From: Kitasatospora aureofaciens
GTDB taxonomy: Bacteria; Actinomycetota; Actinomycetes; Streptomycetales; Streptomycetaceae
NCBI RefSeq assembly: GCF_019192735.1
Contig: NZ_JAHTKP010000002.1
Span: 248,001-312,000 of the forward strand
DNA: 64,000 nucleotides
Direction: 5' to 3'
Made by a program: the position numbers and the translations under genes. Below are positions 63,132-64,000 of the stretch, piece after piece. How positions within the stretch are numbered: position 1 is the first letter of the stretch; each line of letters starts with the position of its first letter. The notes below the pieces were generated by a model. That model ran no database searches. It saw only the letters and a program-made list of their open reading frames with translations, and was not told where the DNA came from.

Positions 63132-63306
63132 GGCTTTTCCCTCGAAGTCGGACTGATGTCCGATTAGGTGTCAAATATTCGGGTTGGGAGGGGTTTGGAC
63201 TCGGTTGCCCGGACTCGCTAACGTCTGCCACCGGACTCCCGCTCACAAGCCGCCCGGTCCGGTGCGGCAGCGGGGTCCGTGCCGCAGGATTGGAGCCGCT
63301 GCCGCC

Positions 63307-64000
63307 ATGCTCGTGCACCGCCGTTCCCAACTGCTCGCCCGTGCGCTGGTACTGACCGCGGCCGCCACCACCGCCCTCGGCGTGACGAGCGGCGGCAGCG
63401 CCCAGGCCGCCCCCGGCGCGCCGGACACACCGAACCGCAAGGACGTCAAGGCCCAGGTCGAGCAGCTGTACAACGAGGCCGAGCAGGCGTCGGAGAAGTA
63501 CAACGCCGCCCAGGATGCCCAGCAGCGGCTGCAGGGCGAGACCACCATCCTCCAGGGCGACATCGCCGTGGCCCAGGACCAGCTCAACCAGCTGCGCGGG
63601 GACCTCGCCACCGTGGCCGGCGCCGAGTACCGCGGCGGCGGCATGGCGCAGACCGTCCAGCTGATGCTCTCCAGCGACCCGGAGGGGTACCTCACCCGGG
63701 CCCGCGCCCTCGACCAGGCGGCCGAGCGGCAGAACGAGACGCTGCACGAGCTGGTCACCCGGCAGCGCCGGCTCGACCAGCGCCGCACCGAGACCTCCGC
63801 CAAGCTTGCGGAGCTGGACCAGGCCCGGCGCTCGCTCGCCGACAGCAAGCAGCAGATCCAGCAGCGGCTGGCCACGGCCCAGCGGCTGCTCAACAGCCTG
63901 GGCGTCGCGGAGCGCGCCCGGATGGCCGCGCAGGACGCCCGGGAGGCCGAGGAGCGCGCCACCCGCGGCACCGACCGGCTGGACCTCGGCGACGCCCCGC
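63307..64000 (+). CDS. Secreted NlpC/P60-type protein, paralog 3 (N-terminal part, runs off the window)
   Basis: The frame starts at ATG 63307 (GGAG 11 bases upstream) and is open to the last base, giving 231 residues. A signal peptide (LLARALVLTAAATTALGVTS, cut near AQA) and a coiled coil (KDVKAQVEQLYNEAEQASEK, AEYRGGGMAQTVQLMLSSDP) align block by block with paralogs 1 and 2. The catalytic domain would lie beyond the edge, so hydrolase activity is inferred by homology only. No c-di-AMP riboswitch precedes it; the possible promoter is TTGCCC with TAACGT near 63205-63225. Confidence 0.88.
   Translation, partial: MLVHRRSQLLARALVLTAAATTALGVTSGGSAQAAPGAPDTPNRKDVKAQVEQLYNEAEQASEKYNAAQDAQQRLQGETTILQGDIAVAQDQLNQLRGDLATVAGAEYRGGGMAQTVQLMLSSDPEGYLTRARALDQAAERQNETLHELVTRQRRLDQRRTETSAKLAELDQARRSLADSKQQIQQRLATAQRLLNSLGVAERARMAAQDAREAEERATRGTDRLDLGDAP

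Noticed and set aside
63132..63306. c-di-AMP riboswitch in front of NlpC/P60 paralog 3
   Set aside because: The leader is short and has none of the conserved blocks.

Overview
The window is high-GC, gene-dense DNA of a Streptomycetaceae chromosome (Streptomyces or Kitasatospora; I cannot decide between them). The grounds are strongly GC-biased third codon positions, frequent GTG starts, DUF families typical of Streptomyces (4191, 3043, 2510, 4240), an actinobacterial bcc-aa3 respiratory cluster, a GlnR-controlled glnA, a PspA-PspAA pair, and actinobacterial SAM-IV and c-di-AMP riboswitches. From memory, the core gene order (glnA, DUF4191, lipA-lipB, sucB-lpd, pepA, cob genes, pspA, nadA, erpA, pfkB-type kinase, ctaCDF, qcrCAB, trpD, NlpC/P60 genes) follows the S. 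coelicolor chromosome downwards from glnA (SCO2198). No alignment was run.

Layout. 1-9.1 kb: a truncated exonuclease-like gene, glnA with a complete GlnR box, an RDD membrane protein, DUF4191, a small conserved protein, lipB-lipA, and an MHS-type transporter with a PucR-type regulator. 9.1-13.8 kb: an accessory patch. It holds a tRNA-3'-end-like remnant, fragments of a pentapeptide-repeat gene, of a 2-oxoglutarate/Fe(II)-oxygenase-like gene and of a TetR regulator, then a possible small membrane peptide, a perfect palindrome, an ARMT1/DUF89 phosphatase and a winged-helix protein of unknown role. 13.8-22 kb: a short-chain dehydrogenase, a large NsdA-like HTH regulator, an FAD oxidoreductase, a TIGR01777 epimerase, a GNAT, a DUF2510 membrane protein and DUF4240. 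22-30.3 kb: sucB and lpd (2-oxo-acid dehydrogenase E2/E3), pepA, and the cobU-cobT-cobS block. 30.4-43.6 kb: a methyltransferase, DUF3043, pspA-pspAA, nadA, a quinone-oxidoreductase-like gene, an AsnC regulator with a PLP decarboxylase, a GNAT, erpA, a lipoprotein, a PfkB kinase and a cysteine desulfurase-TusA fusion.

43.9-53.3 kb holds the terminal respiratory chain: ctaC-ctaD-ctaF on the + strand and ctaE-qcrC-qcrA-qcrB on the - strand, with an L,D-transpeptidase and a GntR regulator between them. 53.6-60.2 kb carries a receiver-like protein, trpD, a class V aminotransferase behind a SAM-IV riboswitch, a Lrp ligand-binding-domain protein, a rhomboid protein, a zinc-ribbon protein and a NYN-domain protein. 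60.3-64 kb holds three tandem secreted NlpC/P60 peptidoglycan hydrolases; the second lies behind a c-di-AMP (ydaO-type) riboswitch and the third runs off the window.

Functionally most of the window is housekeeping: nitrogen assimilation, lipoylation together with the lipoylated E2 and its E3, NAD and cobamide synthesis, Fe-S and sulfur trafficking, respiration and cell-wall remodelling. I found no CRISPR array, complete transposase, integrase, rRNA or intact tRNA. I do not see a clearly new multi-gene system. The most unusual places are the decayed accessory patch, a perfect 15-bp hairpin inside the transporter gene, a 16-residue in-frame insertion in NadA, and the paralog-specific riboswitch control of one NlpC/P60 gene.
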